Source: Akkermansiaceae bacterium
GTDB lineage: Bacteria; Verrucomicrobiota; Verrucomicrobiia; Verrucomicrobiales; Akkermansiaceae
Assembly (NCBI GenBank): GCA_030725745.1
Contig: JANRFH010000015.1
Coordinates: 6,932 to 70,931 of the forward strand
DNA length: 64,000 nt
Direction of reading: 5' to 3'
Below the pieces are notes generated by a model. It was not told the origin of the DNA, made no database searches, and saw only the letters and a list, made by a program, of their open reading frames with translations. Positions 42,501-49,840 of the stretch are shown here, one piece after another (position 1 is the stretch's first letter; each line of letters begins with the position of its first letter). The translations under genes were made by a program, and so were the position numbers.

Positions 42501-43235
42501 ACGGTCGGCGTGCGAGCCTTTGCAGACATCCACGAGGCGAGGGAATCTCACCGGCAGGGTGGGGCGCGCTTGCTCGTCATCGCGGCAGAGCGGGAGGTGG
42601 ATTACCTGCGGAAGAAATTTCCCCTCGGTATGCTGGCAAAGGTGGAGATGGGTCGGCTGGGTTTGGGCGGCACGGAGCTGGAGGATCTAATCTTGCTCGC
42701 TGCGGAAGGCGCTGCTGATGGCGTTTTCCCGAGGAGTCCGGAGGCCTTTGCGAAGCTCAATGAGGCGACGAAAGGAAAATGGTATGAAGCGGCGACAAAG
42801 ATCGGCGCGGCGCTGGATGAGGTGGTGGAGGGTGAACGGGAAATCTCCGCATGGATTGCCGCAAACCGTGGCGACCGGAACTTCGGCGAGATCGCGGCGG
42901 ATCTGGAGGAGCAGTTGTCTTGGTTGCTGCGCGGTCGTTTTGCTTGGCGTGCGGGCTATGCGCGGCTCGTGGATTACCCGAGGTATTTCCGCGCGATGCG
43001 CTCGAGGCTGGGGAGGGTGCAGAGCCTGCCCTTGGTGAAGGATCTTGAGAAAATGGACACCATCCGCCGCTACTGGGAGGGTTGGTATGCCGACTGGCAA
43101 GGTGCTCCCGAGGATGCCTCCCGCTGGGAGGCGGGTTGGTTGTTAGAGGAATGGCGCGTTTCCCTCTTCGCACCGGATGTCGAGGTGAGGATGAAGGTCT
43201 CTGAGAAGCGCGTCGCGAAGGTGTTAGGGCTATGA
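39522..43235 (+). CDS. hrpA: HrpA: DEAH-box RNA helicase
   Basis: The 1237-residue helicase has Walker A SDTGSGKT at 36-43, Ia CTQPRRIAA, DEAH (LDEAHERS), SSATLDAG, VFLPGEREI, TNVAETSLTIP and the final QRKGRCGR. After the helicase core come the HA2/OB-fold and the long DUF3418 region typical of bacterial HrpA, ending RVAKVLGL. I start at the ATG at 39522; a GTG at 39498 is in frame. Two short stretches are repeat-derived: ALNSKPETLNSKQRKK after Walker A, and SNFKSQTSKKSE at about residue 550. Both are encoded by family A-like DNA and both fall where other HrpA proteins are shorter. HrpA resolves collided ribosomes and structured RNA. Confidence 0.93.
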   Translation: MSFSGEWNYPAELPVVGMRGEIVEAIRGNQVVVVVSDTGSGKTTQLPKMVAEALNSKPETLNSKQRKKLVGCTQPRRIAAVSVAKRVAEELKVELGAYVGYQVRFDDRTSRETRVKFMTDGILLAETQGDRDLGKYDALILDEAHERSLNIDFLLGYLKRLLERRPDFKLVISSATLDAGSFVEFFENEGKMPVLVEAEGRMFPVSEFFLPGKDDEDLAVHVGRGMDYLNAIDPMGDVLVFLPGEREIREAADLLEGRHFRNTEVLPLFARLGMGDQQRVFQPGSKRRIVLATNVAETSLTIPRIACVIDSGLARMSRWNPGKGVQRLQIEAISQASARQRKGRCGRVQDGICIRLFEEEDLNDRPEFTEPEIRRSSLAGVILRMKSLGLPEISEFPFLDPPNPKAVAEGYRTLREVGALDKDRELTEIGRELGRLPVDPRMGRMLIEARHEKCEEAVVVIVAGLETTDPRERPAEKKREADAAHFRWKDGDSDFMAMLNMWEELSEFYDGRRWRWNQLRKFCGKHFLNAKRVTEWGNVVEELSQLLNDETSNFKSQTSKKSEVGNADFGAVHRSLLAGAPRQFGLWDKENKAYQSAAGGFFAVFPGSFLFGQKKRAEWVMGLELVETTRLWARRTAVIEPEWVEVVAPHLCRSRYGEAHWDEKQGAVYGKETVICGGLHVVEGRRVHYGRVDKKAANEVFLREGILGGGLRRKTPFMERMEELRDEIRAIEDKLRRPGVLWSEDAVVRFFQQRIPMEISTAAAFHKWRAEHEDLLMMGMADVVWEDLNGLEFFPDILKHGGEEYAVYYHCAPGERDDGVTLGVHVDQLPGLPEWLPAWGIDGNLEERAELLMRSLPKDFRRACQPIAEVARSFADLWKGAPKDVPILEALTEHVRDHTGAMVPVREFDADRLPEELVTKIWVCDDEGEELALGTDVAQLKLKLADRMRLRFEAAATADVERRGMSKWDGEELPEQVMTAGGAVFPALVDEGGTVGVRAFADIHEARESHRQGGARLLVIAAEREVDYLRKKFPLGMLAKVEMGRLGLGGTELEDLILLAAEGAADGVFPRSPEAFAKLNEATKGKWYEAATKIGAALDEVVEGEREISAWIAANRGDRNFGEIAADLEEQLSWLLRGRFAWRAGYARLVDYPRYFRAMRSRLGRVQSLPLVKDLEKMDTIRRYWEGWYADWQGAPEDASRWEAGWLLEEWRVSLFAPDVEVRMKVSEKRVAKVLGL
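39680..39712 (+). repeat. family A-like repeat inside hrpA (copy 1)
   Basis: TTTAAACTCTAAACCTGAAA and CTTTAAACTCC are translated in frame as ALNSKPETLNSK. The unit matches the intergenic family A (TTTAAACTTTAAAC). Confidence 0.7.
41170..41200 (+). repeat. family A-like repeat inside hrpA (copy 2)
   Basis: AAACTTCAAACTTCAAATCT and CAAACCTCAAAG are translated as ETSNFKSQTSK in frame. It has the same 7-9 base periodicity as the leader copies. Confidence 0.65.
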
Positions 43236-44059
43236 AGAAACAAGAAGCGTCACCTCTATAGACTGCCAATCGAAGGGCAGCGAAGATAGAGGGACACAAT
43301 GGATCATATTCATCCCTCAAAGAAGAATCCGGAATCGAGCGGAGCCATATGGAGAGCCGTCCTTCCAGGCGGCAGCGAACCCAAGCACACTAGCCCGGCA
43401 CGATGAAGCCCGTTGCAGATCTAGCCGCCTGGAAGGACGGCTCTCCCTATTGGTGTAGGACGGATGCAAGAAGCGGTTCTGTTCAAAAACAGCTCTTTTG
43501 CACACACGGGGAAGAACGTGCAAATAAAACGATGTTCTTTAGATGTTTAACGCGACATGAAAGAAAACGACGAATTTTTCACATGAGCTCGCTTCCTCCA
43601 TTTCCGCCGAAGACTTGCAGGCGGTTTGGATGGGCGCAGTACATACCGAGGAGAACTGGGTATTTCGTCAGTTAAGTGACGCTCTTTGTTAGTTGGGGTG
43701 AGTCAGTGGGAGACTTTAGCACTGGGGCGGGCTGTATCGAATGGCACGGGATTTAGCCAAGAAGGCAGGGAATTTTATCACTAAAAGTCTATATCTGACG
43801 GGCACGACTCGTCCCACCGGCTTCTCTTCGTGCAATGCGCCGCGAGATATAGACGACAAGGATTGTCGTCCCTGCCTATTTCACAAAAGAGGGCTTCATC
43901 CCTTGGTATTCGGGACTGTATGCCTTCATAGATACCTCAAATGCCGCTCCTTGGGCTTTGGATCTTTGGGCGGTATTGGGTTGTATCGTGCTGGAAGTGC
44001 TGAGAGTTTTCCGTGGTGATGATTCGGAGTTGCTGAGAGAAGTTGATGGAAATGTTGAT
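43236..44059. other. 820-base region without a supported gene
   Basis: Between hrpA and the cold-shock protein gene I see no credible ORF. It holds a 23-base perfect inverted repeat (43351-43373 and 43424-43446), a small perfect hairpin GACGACAA-GGA-TTGTCGTC at 43852-43870, and TCTATATCT/AGATATAGA arms near 43787 and 43845. ORFs at 43403 and 43741 are encoded largely by these palindromes. Confidence 0.6.
43351..43446. repeat. perfect 23-base inverted repeat
   Basis: The arm at 43351-43373 (starting GGAGAGCCGTCCTTCCAGGC) is exactly the reverse complement of 43424-43446. The 50-base loop carries no ORF. It resembles other palindromic dispersed elements in the window in size. Confidence 0.8.
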
Positions 44060-44719
44060 ATGACGAAGAGGGAGGAAGTGGCTGAAACGGGAGGTGGCAA
44101 GAGGGAGGAGCTTCGTGTGACTGGGAAGATTACGGGCTGGGAGACGGAGCGGGGGTTTGGCTGGGTGGCGTATGAGGGTGGGAGTTTGTTCCTGCACATC
44201 CGGGAGTTTGAGAAGGGCTTTGTGCCGAGGTCTGGGGACGAGGTGAGCTTCGTGAAGGGCGCTGACTTCAGGGGAAGGCCGTGTGCAAAGGATGCGAAGT
44301 GCCCGAGGATGAGTCCCTTTCCCTCAGCGAAATCTTGGATGAAGCTGGGCTTGCTCTTGGTGCTACCGATGTGGGCGAACCTGAGGCTGCCGATTGCGTG
44401 GTGGCTGCTGCCGATGGCGATGCTCCCGGTATCGGTGGGGGCGTGGATTTTATTCCGGCACGATAAAAGGCTGGCTCTAGAAGGGCGCTGGCGAAACTCG
44501 GAGACGGAGCTGCACGGGCTGGAGTTCTTCGGTGGGTGGCCGGGGGCGTTCCTAGCGCAGCAGAAATTCCGCCACAAGACGCGGAAGGTGAGTTATCAGG
44601 CGATTTTCTGGGCGATTGTGTTCCTCTACCAGTTGCTTGCGATTGATGTCCTTACGGATCATCTGATGTGGAATGAGGTGAATGCTTTTTTGAAAGAGTG
44701 GATGACGCCGAAGATCTAG
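44060..44719 (+). CDS. cold-shock domain plus DUF1294 membrane protein
   Basis: The 219-residue protein starts at ATG 44060 (MTKREEVAETGGGKREELRV). Residues about 18-68 form a cold-shock-like domain (GKITGWETERGFGWVAYEGGSLFLHIREF), which binds single-stranded nucleic acid. Two to three membrane helices follow, and a DUF1294 C-terminus (LHGLEFFGGWPGAFLAQQKFRHKTRKVSYQAIFW in parts; the GGxxGAxxAQxxxRHKTxK signature). This fusion is a known architecture of unknown role. An upstream in-frame ATG at 43958 would add 34 residues of poor match. Confidence 0.85.
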   Translation: MTKREEVAETGGGKREELRVTGKITGWETERGFGWVAYEGGSLFLHIREFEKGFVPRSGDEVSFVKGADFRGRPCAKDAKCPRMSPFPSAKSWMKLGLLLVLPMWANLRLPIAWWLLPMAMLPVSVGAWILFRHDKRLALEGRWRNSETELHGLEFFGGWPGAFLAQQKFRHKTRKVSYQAIFWAIVFLYQLLAIDVLTDHLMWNEVNAFLKEWMTPKI

Positions 44720-44850
44720 CGCGTAGCGCTAGAAGTTTACTAGTGTTCAGCTTGAAGTGCCGAGTGATTTGACGGCAGTTACGAATGAGATTGGCCGTCT
44801 ATGTCGCTGCGCTCCATTGTGGAAGACTGGGGTTGTGCGGGAAGAGGGTG

Positions 44851-44982
44851 AACCGCCAAGACGCGAAGTTCGCCAAGGCCGGGGTTGTGTTTGGAAAGAT
44901 GGTGAAACGCGAAGGTTGGGGTTGGAGAGTTTTTTTTGACTATGTTTTCCGAAACTTGGCGATCTTGGCGTCTTGGCGGTTT
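44851..44982. repeat. MITE-like inverted repeat element
   Basis: The arms at 44851-44877 (AACCGCCAAGACGCGAAGTT...) and 44955-44982 match as inverted copies at about 25 of 27 positions, 75 bases apart. Copies of the same unit occur at 57023, 57205, 57271 (reverse) and 62610. No transposase is encoded, so it would depend on one elsewhere. Confidence 0.7.
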
Positions 44983-45004
44983 AAATTTCTGTTGTGCCTG
45001 CCTC

Positions 45005-45748
45005 TCATTTCAAGATGCGGGTGAAGTGGGCTAGGGTTAGAGCCCAGACTTGGGTGGCGATTTCTGGGTCGTGGCGGTGGCCGATGTCGCGCATGAAGGC
45101 GTGCTGGCCGTTAAATTCGTGCCATGAAAGTGTGAGGCCGGCATCGGTCATGGTGTCGTAGATCTTGCGGCGGCCTTCGCGGGGGATGTGGGGATCTTGG
45201 CGCCCCCAGATCATGAGCATCTCTGCTTTTATCTCGGAGGAGCGCTGGAGGGTATCGTCGGATTTTCCTTTTCCAAGGGTATTGGAATGGAGGTCGGTGC
45301 CGTAGAAGCAGGCACCGGCGGTGATGGCTGGCTCGGTGACGCAGGCGCGGAAGCTGAGGTGGCCGCCGAGGCAGATGCCGAGGGCACCGATCTTGCCCGA
45401 GCAGGCTTCGTGGTTTTGGAGGAATTCCACGAGGGCGGCGGCGTCGTCGTCGAAGGAGGAGATCTCCTTGGTGATCTTGAGTTCATTGCCACGGTCGGTG
45501 CCGGGCTTGTCGTATTCGAATACGGTGCCGAGTTTTTCAAACTCGTGATAGACCTCGGGGGCGACGACGATAAAGCCGTGACCAGCGAGGTATTCCGCAG
45601 CGCGGCGTATGGGTGCGGTGACCTGATAGATCTCTGAGTAGAGGATGATGGCCGGGTATTTCCCCTCCGCGACGGGGCGGAAGATGTGGGTGCGCATGGC
45701 ACCGCGCGGGGTGGGGAGGTCGGCGTCTTCGTCGTTTCGGTAGATCAT
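45005..45748 (-). CDS. dienelactone hydrolase family protein
   Basis: This 247-residue alpha/beta hydrolase has the dienelactone hydrolase nucleophile as Cys in GALGICLGGHLSF (G-x-C-x-G-G), the acidic residue in WGRQDPHIP and the His in FNGQHAFMRD. A Glu early in the chain (LYSEIYQV) matches the Glu36 that tunes the Cys in this family. There is no signal peptide. The substrate is unknown: the family includes carboxymethylenebutenolidase but also many general esterases, and no aromatic-degradation genes are nearby. A family C leader repeat runs up to the ATG. Confidence 0.88.
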   Translation of the reverse strand: MIYRNDEDADLPTPRGAMRTHIFRPVAEGKYPAIILYSEIYQVTAPIRRAAEYLAGHGFIVVAPEVYHEFEKLGTVFEYDKPGTDRGNELKITKEISSFDDDAAALVEFLQNHEACSGKIGALGICLGGHLSFRACVTEPAITAGACFYGTDLHSNTLGKGKSDDTLQRSSEIKAEMLMIWGRQDPHIPREGRRKIYDTMTDAGLTLSWHEFNGQHAFMRDIGHRHDPEIATQVWALTLAHFTRILK

Positions 45749-45787
45749 AGGAAGTTTGCTAGGCTCAAGTGTTCAGTTTTCAGGGAG
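45749..45787 (-). repeat. family C leader repeat upstream of the dienelactone hydrolase gene
   Basis: On the gene strand CTGAAAACTGAACACTTGAG is followed by CCTAGCAAACTTCCT and the ATG. The ctaE leader has the same two blocks. Confidence 0.7.
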
Positions 45788-45793
45788 AAGGCC

Positions 45794-45914
45794 GATGGCT
45801 CCGCTTTAGCTAGCGGAGCTTGCTCCACGGGGTTCCACTTTTGGTTTTGTTTCTAGGCTGTCGCTCCGTATTGCAGAAGTCGAGGCTTCCAGCCACCAGA
45901 GCGGAGGCGAGCCA
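45794..45914. repeat. palindromic repeat between the hydrolase and msrB genes
   Basis: There is an inner hairpin GCTCCGCT-TTAGCT-AGCGGAGC at 45798-45819, and an outer inverted match between GATGGCTCCGCT at 45794-45805 and AGCGGAGGCGAGCCATC at 45898-45914. It is non-coding. Confidence 0.55.
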
Positions 45915-45941
45915 TCCGCACTCCAAAACGGGGCTAGTGGC

Positions 45942-46451
45942 TTATTCCTCTTTGAAATCGGCGAGGAACTCTTCGAGGCCGTTTTCCTTGAGCTTGTCGA
46001 CCGGGATGAATTTCATGGCGGCGGAGTTCATGCAGTAGCGTTTCCCTGTTGGCTCGGGGCCATCATCGAAGACATGGCCGAGGTGGGTGTCTGCCTTAAC
46101 GCAACGGACTTCATCTCGGGTCATGCCGTGGGAGTTGTCGGTGCCGACTTTGATGACGCCTTCTTTGATGGGCTTCGTGAAGCTGGGCCATCCGGTGCCG
46201 GATTCGAATTTGTCCTTGGAGCTGAAGAGGGCTTCGCCGCTGACGATGGAGACGTAGATGCCTTCCTTGTGGTTGTCCCAGTATTCGTTTTTGAAGGGAG
46301 GCTCAGTGCCGTCCTCCATGGTCACCTTGTATTGCATCTCGGTGAGCTTTTCCTTGAGGGCTGCTTGTTCAGGGGTGGGCTCGCTGCAGGCAGTGAGGCT
46401 GAGCGCTAGGAGACCTAGGGAGATTTTTCCGAGGAGTGTGATGGGTTGCAT
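45942..46451 (-). CDS. msrB: lipoprotein peptide-methionine (R)-S-oxide reductase
   Basis: The 169-residue MsrB reduces methionine-R-sulfoxide in proteins. The catalytic Cys lies in [13 protein letters not shown], and the supporting SGTGWPSF and [12 protein letters not shown] motifs are intact. The two CxxC pairs that hold zinc in many MsrB are absent ([15 protein letters not shown] in place of the first). The N-terminus is a lipoprotein signal with lipobox LSLTAC, so it should be anchored in the membrane and act outside the cytoplasm. A family C leader repeat precedes the ATG. Confidence 0.92.
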   Translation of the reverse strand: MQPITLLGKISLGLLALSLTACSEPTPEQAALKEKLTEMQYKVTMEDGTEPPFKNEYWDNHKEGIYVSIVSGEALFSSKDKFESGTGWPSFTKPIKEGVIKVGTDNSHGMTRDEVRCVKADTHLGHVFDDGPEPTGKRYCMNSAAMKFIPVDKLKENGLEEFLADFKEE

Positions 46452-46496
46452 GGTTCTTCAGTTTTCTAGTTAGAAGTGTTCAGTATTCAGGGAAGA
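46452..46496 (-). repeat. family C leader repeat upstream of msrB
   Basis: On the gene strand CCCTGAATACTGAACACTTC then AACTAGAAAACTGAAGAACC run into the ATG. Confidence 0.65.
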
Positions 46497-46571
46497 CGGA
46501 TCTTTATGAAGATAAGAGGGGAAATGTGGGGATGCATTCCGTTTTTTTGCGTGGGCGAGAAGCCCATGCTC

Positions 46572-47390
46572 TTAGATCTCAATTTCGCCTTCGAAGACGA
46601 AGTCGGCGGGGCCGGTGAGGGTGACGTTGGCGAAGGTGGTTTCTCCGGTTTTCTCGAAACCGATGATAAGTGTGTCTCCGCCTTCGACATCGACCTTGAT
46701 GGGGCTTTCTGCGCCAGTGAGGAGGTGGTGGATGAGGGCGCAAGCGACCATGCCGGTGCCGCAGGCGAGTGTCTCGTCCTCGACGCCGCGCTCGTAAGTG
46801 CGGATGGCGATATGATCCGGGGCGAGGACGGTGGCGAAGTTCGCGTTGGTGCCGCTCGGGGCGAAGTGGTCGTGGAGGCGGATGGCGCGACCGTGGGTGA
46901 CGACATCCGTGCTTTCTAGATCATCGACGAAGGCGACAGCGTGTGGGACTCCGGTGTTGAGTGAGTGGATATCGCTGTGGAAGCTATCGATGCGGGCTCC
47001 GGTCTTGAGTTCGAGATCTTTCGGCTCGGACATGGCGATACGGATGTCTTCATCGACAAGCTCGGCGGTGAGGGTGCCGGCGATGGTTTCGAAAGTGACA
47101 GAGGAGGGGACTTCCTCGCTCTCGCCAAGATGGGCGGTGAAGAATCCGAAGCAGCGCGCGCCGTTTCCGCACATTTCTGCCTCTCCGCCATCGGCGTTGT
47201 AGTAGCGGAACTTGTAGTCTGCACCGTGCTCGGCTGGCTCTACGGCGAGCAGGCCGTCGGCTCCGATGCCGCGGTGGCGATCGCAGAGGGCGGCGATGGT
47301 GTCTTCGTCGAGGGAGATGGTGAGATCGCGGTTATCAATGACGATGAAGTCATTGCCGGCGCCGTTCATTTTGTAGAAGTGGAGGAGCAT
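46572..47390 (-). CDS. dapF: DapF: diaminopimelate epimerase
   Basis: The 272-residue enzyme converts LL- to meso-diaminopimelate for lysine and peptidoglycan. Both catalytic cysteines are in their motifs: EMCGNGARCFG (about residue 73) and LACGTGMVACA (about 218). The start MNGAGNDFIVIDNRD is typical. The start ATG at 47390 lies directly after a family A leader repeat. Confidence 0.95.
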   Translation of the reverse strand: MLLHFYKMNGAGNDFIVIDNRDLTISLDEDTIAALCDRHRGIGADGLLAVEPAEHGADYKFRYYNADGGEAEMCGNGARCFGFFTAHLGESEEVPSSVTFETIAGTLTAELVDEDIRIAMSEPKDLELKTGARIDSFHSDIHSLNTGVPHAVAFVDDLESTDVVTHGRAIRLHDHFAPSGTNANFATVLAPDHIAIRTYERGVEDETLACGTGMVACALIHHLLTGAESPIKVDVEGGDTLIIGFEKTGETTFANVTLTGPADFVFEGEIEI

Positions 47391-47397
47391 GTTGCTG

Positions 47398-47428
47398 GAA
47401 ACTTTAAGTTTTAAACTTTAAACCTCAA
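47398..47428 (-). repeat. family A leader repeat upstream of dapF
   Basis: GGTTTAAAGTTTAAAACTTA and AAGTTTCC on the gene strand end 7 bases before the ATG. Confidence 0.7.
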
Positions 47429-47486
47429 GGAAGAGGCTTGGAGCCGGGGAAAAGATTGCAGCGGAAGGGCGGGAAGGCAAGGCAGG

Positions 47487-48634
47487 CTATTCTGAATCAG
47501 CGGGGGCTAGCTCGGGGTATTTCGCGAGGGTCAGCGCTTGGACTTTTTCCATGGCGATGCGGACTTCGTCTCCGAGGTAGATGTTTTGCAGGTTCTCTTT
47601 GTAGGCGGCTCCGGATTCCACAGCGATGATCTCGCGGTAGTGCTCGATGGAGGCATCCATGTTGTCGACGTAGTAGTCAGCAGTGATGCGGTAGATGAGC
47701 GCATCTACCTTCTGACTTTGAGTTGGATCATCATCTTCAAGAGTTTTTGCTGCCTTGTTGAAGTAGCCGAAGGCCTCTTCAGGATTGTCGTTGAAGAGTA
47801 GGATTAAGGCTCGGTCGATATCGGAAATACCGTCTTTTTCTAGGGCGCCGGGGAATTGCTTGCGTGCGGCAGTCTTCTTACCCGCTTTCCATAGGTTGAT
47901 GGCATATCGTGCATGGCCACGTCCGTTTTCGGGTTCAAGTTTATGATATTTGCCAAAGTATTCGGCGGCTTCTTCAAACTCGCGATCTGCCTCTAGCAGG
48001 AGGGCTAGGAGTTCGACGGATAGCACGTGATCCGGCTTGATGGTAATGGCGCGGCGTAGGAGTGAAATGGAGCGTTCTCGCTCACCTGCAACATTCGCTT
48101 GGCTGGCGAGCGCGTGAAAGACATCGGGGTTGTTGTAGGAATTCCGCTCGGCTAGCTCTACCAAGCGAGCCACGCGTGCTCTGATTTCGAGGATGACGTT
48201 TTCGATGTTTTCATACTCCTCTTTGTCTTTTTCGGGGTCGAGGGTGGCGAGGTAGCTGACCTTGTTGTCGATGTCATTCTGCCGCCACTTTGCAATGGAT
48301 GCGTGGATGAGGCCGACGCCCGGCATGGCGGATGATAGGGTCGCGAAGGGGACGTTAGCATAGTTCAGCCAATCGATGGTGGTGGCCTTTGATGCGGGGG
48401 AAATGGTGCGTTCGGTGGGGTATTTTACGAACCACGAGTCGCCATCGATCGCGGCGACTTTCTGCCAGCTTTCGAAAGGGTCGCAGGGTGTGGTGATGCC
48501 TCGTGCTCCCAGAAATAGGGTTCGATGGTGGTATCCCCTCCGATCTCGGACTGCAATCGATCAACGATGCGCTTCGCGGTCTCCCGCTCCATTTTGACGT
48601 CGCCGGGGGAGGAGAAAAAGATGCGGATGTTCAT
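47487..48634 (-). pseudogene. broken DUF4062-TPR gene (internal deletion plus frameshift)
   Basis: The 5' end (ATG at 48634) encodes MNIRIFFSSPGDVKMERETA and IGGDTTIEPYFWEHE, the start of a DUF4062 domain found at the head of STAND/NACHT and TPR proteins. At about 48500 the match stops and the frame runs into a stop near 48425. In the next frame an open stretch reads DPFESWQKVAAIDGDSWFVK, then continues without stop into a 279-residue TPR protein (from 48326: MPGVGLIHASIAKW... to 47487). The middle of the domain and any ATPase part are missing, and the join is out of frame. If the TPR part is still made, it would start at 48326. A family A leader repeat still precedes the original ATG. Confidence 0.75.
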
Positions 48635-48662
48635 GAAACTCTAAATGATAAACTTTAAATCC
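48635..48662 (-). repeat. family A leader repeat upstream of the DUF4062 pseudogene
   Basis: GGATTTAAAGTTTATCATTT then AGAGTTTC end directly at the ATG at 48634. Confidence 0.65.
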
Positions 48663-48771
48663 CAACGAAGAGGGGAAACAAAACGCTGTTATTCAACACG
48701 ATCCAACGCGGATGTGGAGTAAACTTTGGGTAAAAAATGCGTGGTGGCACACCGTCCGCCGCCACTTGCCC

Positions 48772-49560
48772 TCACCGAATCGCATCGATGAGCGGCTTGG
48801 CGAAGTCACGCACGGCTTGTGCGGGGTTCTCCGGGTTGTTCTCGATCTGTTTCACGATTGCAGAGCCGACGATGACACCATCCGCAGATTTGGCGACGAG
48901 TGCGGCTTGCTCTGGATTTGAAATGCCGAAGCCGACGCAGACAGGAGTGTCGGTATGAGCCTTGATCGCGGCGACTTGGGCGGGGATGGTTTCCGCTGGG
49001 GCGGAGTGGCCACCGGTGACACCACTTCGTGAAAGGGCGTAGATGAAGCCCTCTGCCTTTTCCGCAAGGAGCTTGATGCGATCCGGTGGGGTGGAAGGGG
49101 CGATCAGGCGGATGTGGGAGAGAGAGGGGTTTTCCGCGAGTTCTTCCGAAAGCTCTGCTTCGTCGGGCGGGAGGTCGAGGAGCAGGACACCGTCGGCTCC
49201 GGCCTCGGTGGCGTCTTTCTGGAATTTCGCGAAGCCGTAGGTGAAGATCGGGTTCAGGTAGGTGAAGAGGACGAGGGGGGTCTTCGTGTCCTTCTCGCGG
49301 AAGGCGCGTATGAGATCGAGCGAGCGGGCGGTGGTCATGCCTGCCTTGAGCGCGCGGTCGGCAGCCATTTGATTGACGATGCCATCGGCGAGGGGATCGG
49401 AAAAGGGGAGGCCTAGCTCGATGATATCCGCTCCGATATCCGCGAGGGTGTGCATGATTTCCAAAGAGAGATCGAAGGAGGGATCACCCGCAGCAACGTA
49501 GGCGATGAAGGCTTTTTTGTTTTCGAATTTAAGAGTGGCGAAGGTTTCAGCGAGGCGCAT
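48772..49560 (-). CDS. trpA: TrpA: tryptophan synthase alpha chain
   Basis: This 262-residue TIM barrel cleaves indole-3-glycerol phosphate to indole and G3P. The catalytic Glu and Asp are in IIELGLPFSDPLADG (about 47-61). The loop-6 region FIYALSRSGVTGG and the phosphate site VGFGISNPEQA are present. Its usual partner trpB is not adjacent: the flanks are the DUF4062 pseudogene and repeats, so the trp genes are scattered in this genome. A family A leader repeat lies upstream. Confidence 0.95.
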   Translation of the reverse strand: MRLAETFATLKFENKKAFIAYVAAGDPSFDLSLEIMHTLADIGADIIELGLPFSDPLADGIVNQMAADRALKAGMTTARSLDLIRAFREKDTKTPLVLFTYLNPIFTYGFAKFQKDATEAGADGVLLLDLPPDEAELSEELAENPSLSHIRLIAPSTPPDRIKLLAEKAEGFIYALSRSGVTGGHSAPAETIPAQVAAIKAHTDTPVCVGFGISNPEQAALVAKSADGVIVGSAIVKQIENNPENPAQAVRDFAKPLIDAIR

Positions 49561-49569
49561 GGGGGGAGT

Positions 49570-49603
49570 TAAGCCTTAAATTCTAAATTTTAAACTCTAA
49601 TTC
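49570..49603 (-). repeat. family A leader repeat upstream of trpA
   Basis: TTAGAGTTTAAAATTTAGAA and TTTAAGGCTT on the gene strand lie 9 bases before the ATG. Confidence 0.7.
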
Positions 49604-49615
49604 AAGATGTGGCGA

Positions 49616-49757
49616 ATATGGAGCGCGGTGTTTGTAACCCGCTGTCTGATACTCCGCTACAGGGAAAATGCCTGGAATCTCGTGGGCGCCGGATGGAAAC
49701 AATTGTAAGAAAGCGGCTTGAAATACCCAAGGGGCCCACTTTGCCGCGCTCAATATT
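49616..49757. repeat. 142-base inverted-repeat element
   Basis: AATATGGAGCGCGG at 49616-49629 and CCGCGCTCAATATT at 49744-49757 match as inverted ends with one extra base. The interior is non-coding. It has the size and form of a miniature palindromic element. Confidence 0.5.
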
Positions 49758-49840
49758 ACTTGGCCCCGTCAAACCGACCCACCTGACAAATCGTGACTCG
49801 CCACGGCGTGTCTCTGCGTGGAAGCTCAACGGAATATTCC

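Noticed and set aside
43403-44019. ORFs at 43403-43675 and 43741-44019
   Set aside because: Both are built from palindromic DNA and have no recognisable domain; the second overlaps only the poorly matching upstream extension of the cold-shock gene.
48355-48564. Separate 69-residue ORF on the minus strand within the DUF4062 remnant
   Set aside because: It is the third reading frame over the broken gene and shows no domain; the two other frames carry the recognisable DUF4062 and TPR sequence.
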